Assembly: GCA_025354615.1 (NCBI GenBank)
Contig: JANXMO010000359.1
Coordinates: forward strand, 1-7,229
From: Burkholderiales bacterium
Lineage (GTDB): Bacteria > Pseudomonadota > Gammaproteobacteria > Burkholderiales > Burkholderiaceae_C
Direction: 5' to 3'
DNA length: 7,229 nucleotides
Position 1 is the stretch's first letter. Each line of letters starts with the position of its first letter. Position numbers and translations under genes: made by a program. Positions 5,605 to 7,229 of the stretch are shown piece by piece. The notes under the pieces were generated by a model. That model was not told where the DNA came from. It was given only the letters and a program-made list of their open reading frames with translations, and searched no databases.

Positions 5605-6390
5605 ATGGCCGTCCCCGACCCGGCCCCCGATGAACTGGCGGGCACCGAGCAGCCTTTCGTTGCCCATTTGGTTGAACTGCGCGACCGGTTGATCCGTGCG
5701 GTGGTGGCGGTGGCCGTCGTGTTTGGCGTGCTGTGCATCTACCCTGGCCCCGGCGGTTTGTATGACTTGCTGGCCGCGCCGCTGGTCGCCAACCTACCCA
5801 AAGGCGCCACCTTGATTGCCACCAACGTGATCTCGCCGTTCGTGGTGCCGTTGAAGATCACGCTGATGGCGGCTTTTTTGGTTGCGCTGCCAGTGGTTCT
5901 CTACCAGCTGTGGGCCTTCGTGGCGCCCGGGCTTTACACGCATGAAAAGCGACTGGTACTGCCGCTCGTGATCTCCAGCACCTTGCTGTTTCTGATGGGC
6001 GTAGCGTTTTGTTATTTTTTCGTCTTTGGCCAGGTTTTCAAATTCATTCAGGGTTTTGCGCCCAAGAGCATCACCGCGGCGCCTGACATCGAGGCTTATC
6101 TTAGCTTCGTGCTGACGCTGTTCATCGCTTTTGGCGCTGCCTTCGAAGTGCCGGTGGTGGTCGTCGTACTGGCGCGGATGGAGCTGGTGTCGGTCGAAAA
6201 ATTCAAGGAATTCCGCTCGTATTTCATCGTGCTGGCTTTCATCATTGCCGCGGTGATCACGCCGCCCGACATCGTCTCGCAACTGGCGTTGGCCATTCCT
6301 ATGTGCCTGCTCTATGAATTGGGCATCTGGGCTGCCCGTGCCTTCGTCAAACACACACAACCACCGCCAGCGCCGGTTGACGAGCGCTGA
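5605..6390 (+). CDS. tatC: Sec-independent protein translocase subunit TatC
   Basis: A 261-residue polytopic inner-membrane protein, the core twin-arginine signal-peptide receptor. It is close to the E. coli length and predicts six membrane helices (about 31-47, 73-101, 118-143, 162-190, 206-219, 223-244). Key residues are present: HLVELRDRL (21-29) with E24 and R26 in the cytoplasmic N-region; FVAPGLYTHEKR (105-116) with E114 in the first cytoplasmic loop; FEVP (180-183) with E181 inside the membrane; and TPPD (219-222) with D222 before the last helix. The start is ATG 5605, three bases after the tatB stop and without a Shine-Dalgarno site, so re-initiation is likely. It is the last gene on the + strand, and a hairpin follows. 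Nothing suggests that it is damaged. Confidence 0.98.
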   Translation: MAVPDPAPDELAGTEQPFVAHLVELRDRLIRAVVAVAVVFGVLCIYPGPGGLYDLLAAPLVANLPKGATLIATNVISPFVVPLKITLMAAFLVALPVVLYQLWAFVAPGLYTHEKRLVLPLVISSTLLFLMGVAFCYFFVFGQVFKFIQGFAPKSITAAPDIEAYLSFVLTLFIAFGAAFEVPVVVVVLARMELVSVEKFKEFRSYFIVLAFIIAAVITPPDIVSQLALAIPMCLLYELGIWAARAFVKHTQPPPAPVDER

Positions 6391-6403
6391 TACCTTGGCT
6401 TTC

Positions 6404-6440
6404 CGCCGGCAAGGCGAGCAGCAGTCCTTGTTTGCCGGCG
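6404..6440 (+). terminator. Hairpin between convergent tatC and protease genes
   Basis: CGCCGGCAA (6404-6412) and TTGCCGGCG (6432-6440) pair perfectly over nine bases, with a G-T pair beyond and a loop of 17-19 bases. On the + strand a moderately T-rich stretch (6442-6449) follows, so it may end the tat transcript. On the - strand no T run follows. CCTTG at 6393-6397 and at 6426-6430 can each pair with CAAGG at 6410-6414, giving alternative folds. Confidence 0.5.
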
Positions 6441-6441
6441 C

Positions 6442-7229
6442 TTATTCCTCGTCGTCGCCGAGGTTGGTTTGCGGGCGGCGCGGGCGCGTTTCCGGCCGTT
6501 GGGCGGCCGTCACCATCAACTCCATGGCCTTGCCACCGCGTTGCACGGCGATGGCGGTTGCCGCCCGCGGCTTGAGCGCTGCCACGGCATTCAGCAGCTG
6601 GGTGGTGTTGGCTACAGGTGTGCCGCCCACCCGCACCACGACGTCACCCGGCCGCAGGCCACCAGCACTGGCGGGGCCGTCTTGCAGCACGCCGGTGATC
6701 AGCACGCCTTGCTTGACCGGCAGGTTCAGGCTCTCGGCGATCTCGGGCGTCAAATCACGCGGTTCAACGCCAATCCAGCCGCGTGTCACCCGCCCTTCCT
6801 TGATCAAGCCTTCCATCACCTGTCGTGCGGTGTTCACGGGAATCGCAAAACCAATCCCCAGGCTGCCGCCCGAACGCGAGTAAATCGCGGTGTTGATGCC
6901 CAGCAGGTTGCCGTTGGTGTCGACCAGCGCGCCGCCAGAGTTGCCGGGGTTGATCGCCGCGTCGGTCTGAATAAAATTTTCGAAGGTGTTGATGCCCAGC
7001 TGGCTGCGCCCCAACGCGCTGATGATGCCGGAGGTCACCGTCTGCCCGACGCCAAACGGGTTGCCGATGGCCAGCACCACATCGCCGACCTGCAGGGCGT
7101 CCATCGAACCGAAGGCAATGGCCGGCAACCGGTCCAGCGCAATTTTCAGCACGGCCACATCGCTTTCAGGGTCGGCGCCGATCACTTTGGCCCGGCTCTT
7201 GCGGCCGTCGGCCAACATCACTTCAATGT
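6442..7229 (-). CDS. DegS/HtrA-type periplasmic serine protease, C-terminal part (5' end outside window)
   Basis: The visible 261 residues run from within the trypsin-like domain to the stop at 6442-6444. The catalytic aspartate lies in ESDVAVLKI (codon 7159-7161) and the nucleophile serine in NPGNSGGAL (codon 6937-6939). The histidine must lie beyond the window. IGNPFGVGQTVTSGIISALG and IQTDAAINPG are HtrA loop sequences. One PDZ domain (about 6490-6780, GWIGVEPRDL to AVQRGG) is followed by a short tail, basic then acidic (RPETRPRRPQ, DDEE). A single PDZ points to DegS or related short proteases rather than two-PDZ DegP/DegQ. Such enzymes act in the periplasm on misfolded proteins or start an envelope stress cascade. 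The GTG at 7221 is not the true start, because the homologous frame continues to the window edge. It converges with tatC. Confidence 0.93.
   Translation of the reverse strand, partial: IEVMLADGRKSRAKVIGADPESDVAVLKIALDRLPAIAFGSMDALQVGDVVLAIGNPFGVGQTVTSGIISALGRSQLGINTFENFIQTDAAINPGNSGGALVDTNGNLLGINTAIYSRSGGSLGIGFAIPVNTARQVMEGLIKEGRVTRGWIGVEPRDLTPEIAESLNLPVKQGVLITGVLQDGPASAGGLRPGDVVVRVGGTPVANTTQLLNAVAALKPRAATAIAVQRGGKAMELMVTAAQRPETRPRRPQTNLGDDEE

Noticed and set aside
5794..6360. Open frame on the - strand opposite tatC
   Set aside because: The charged, Q/H/R-rich translation is the usual complement of a membrane-protein gene.
6314..6883. Open frame on the + strand of 189 codons running from the tatC end over the protease gene
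   Set aside because: It overlaps tatC and is antisense to clear HtrA/PDZ sequence; the product is serine/proline/arginine-rich with no domain.
7219..7221. GTG at 7221 (- strand) as the protease start
   Set aside because: Family sequence continues upstream to the window edge and the catalytic histidine has not yet been encoded, so the gene is cut by the window.
1..7229. CRISPR array, tRNA, insertion sequence, prophage or toxin-antitoxin pair
   Set aside because: No repeat-spacer pattern, cloverleaf-like segment, transposase, terminal repeats with target duplication or toxin-like small gene was seen; nearly all the sequence is accounted for by housekeeping genes.

Overview
The window is GC-rich chromosomal DNA that reads as a betaproteobacterium, most likely Burkholderiales and probably the Comamonadaceae or a close relative. 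Three things point there: separate hisI and hisE genes running into a small DUF4870-type membrane protein, a HIT protein and tatABC; a TatB with a long basic tail; and a PdeM-type phosphoesterase. The assignment rests on recalled gene orders and family sequences, not on a search. Coding density is very high. No gap exceeds about 71 bases, and I see no tRNA, rRNA, CRISPR array, insertion sequence or phage gene.

From left to right: (1) the 3' end of argB, overlapped by a HAD-family pyrimidine 5'-nucleotidase-like gene; (2) a lone pdeM-like metallophosphoesterase behind a hairpin-bearing gap; (3) a gap with a good -10 box and an inverted repeat, then a DUF815 AAA+ ATPase, a Nudix (MutT-like) hydrolase, hisI, hisE and a DUF4870-like membrane protein, all joined by 4-base stop/start overlaps; (4) a HinT-like HIT protein and tatA, tatB, tatC, all on the + strand; (5) a hairpin between convergent genes; (6) the C-terminal part of a DegS/HtrA-type periplasmic serine protease on the - strand, cut by the window end.

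Functionally, argB serves arginine synthesis. hisI and hisE catalyse two consecutive early steps of histidine synthesis. The HAD protein, Nudix protein and HIT protein are small nucleotide-handling enzymes. TatABC form a complete twin-arginine translocase, and the neighbouring protease would act on the periplasmic side. Six neighbouring gene pairs share a 4-base overlap (TTGA, GTGA or ATGA), and most of the downstream starts lack a good Shine-Dalgarno site, so translational coupling probably dominates expression here.

I found no convincing new multi-gene system. The best leads are: the DUF815-Nudix pair of unknown joint function, sitting where hisF would be expected and apparently started from a near-leaderless transcript; the isolated pdeM with a leftover-looking ATGA start; the uncharacterised membrane protein welded to hisE; and the acid-free basic tail of TatB.
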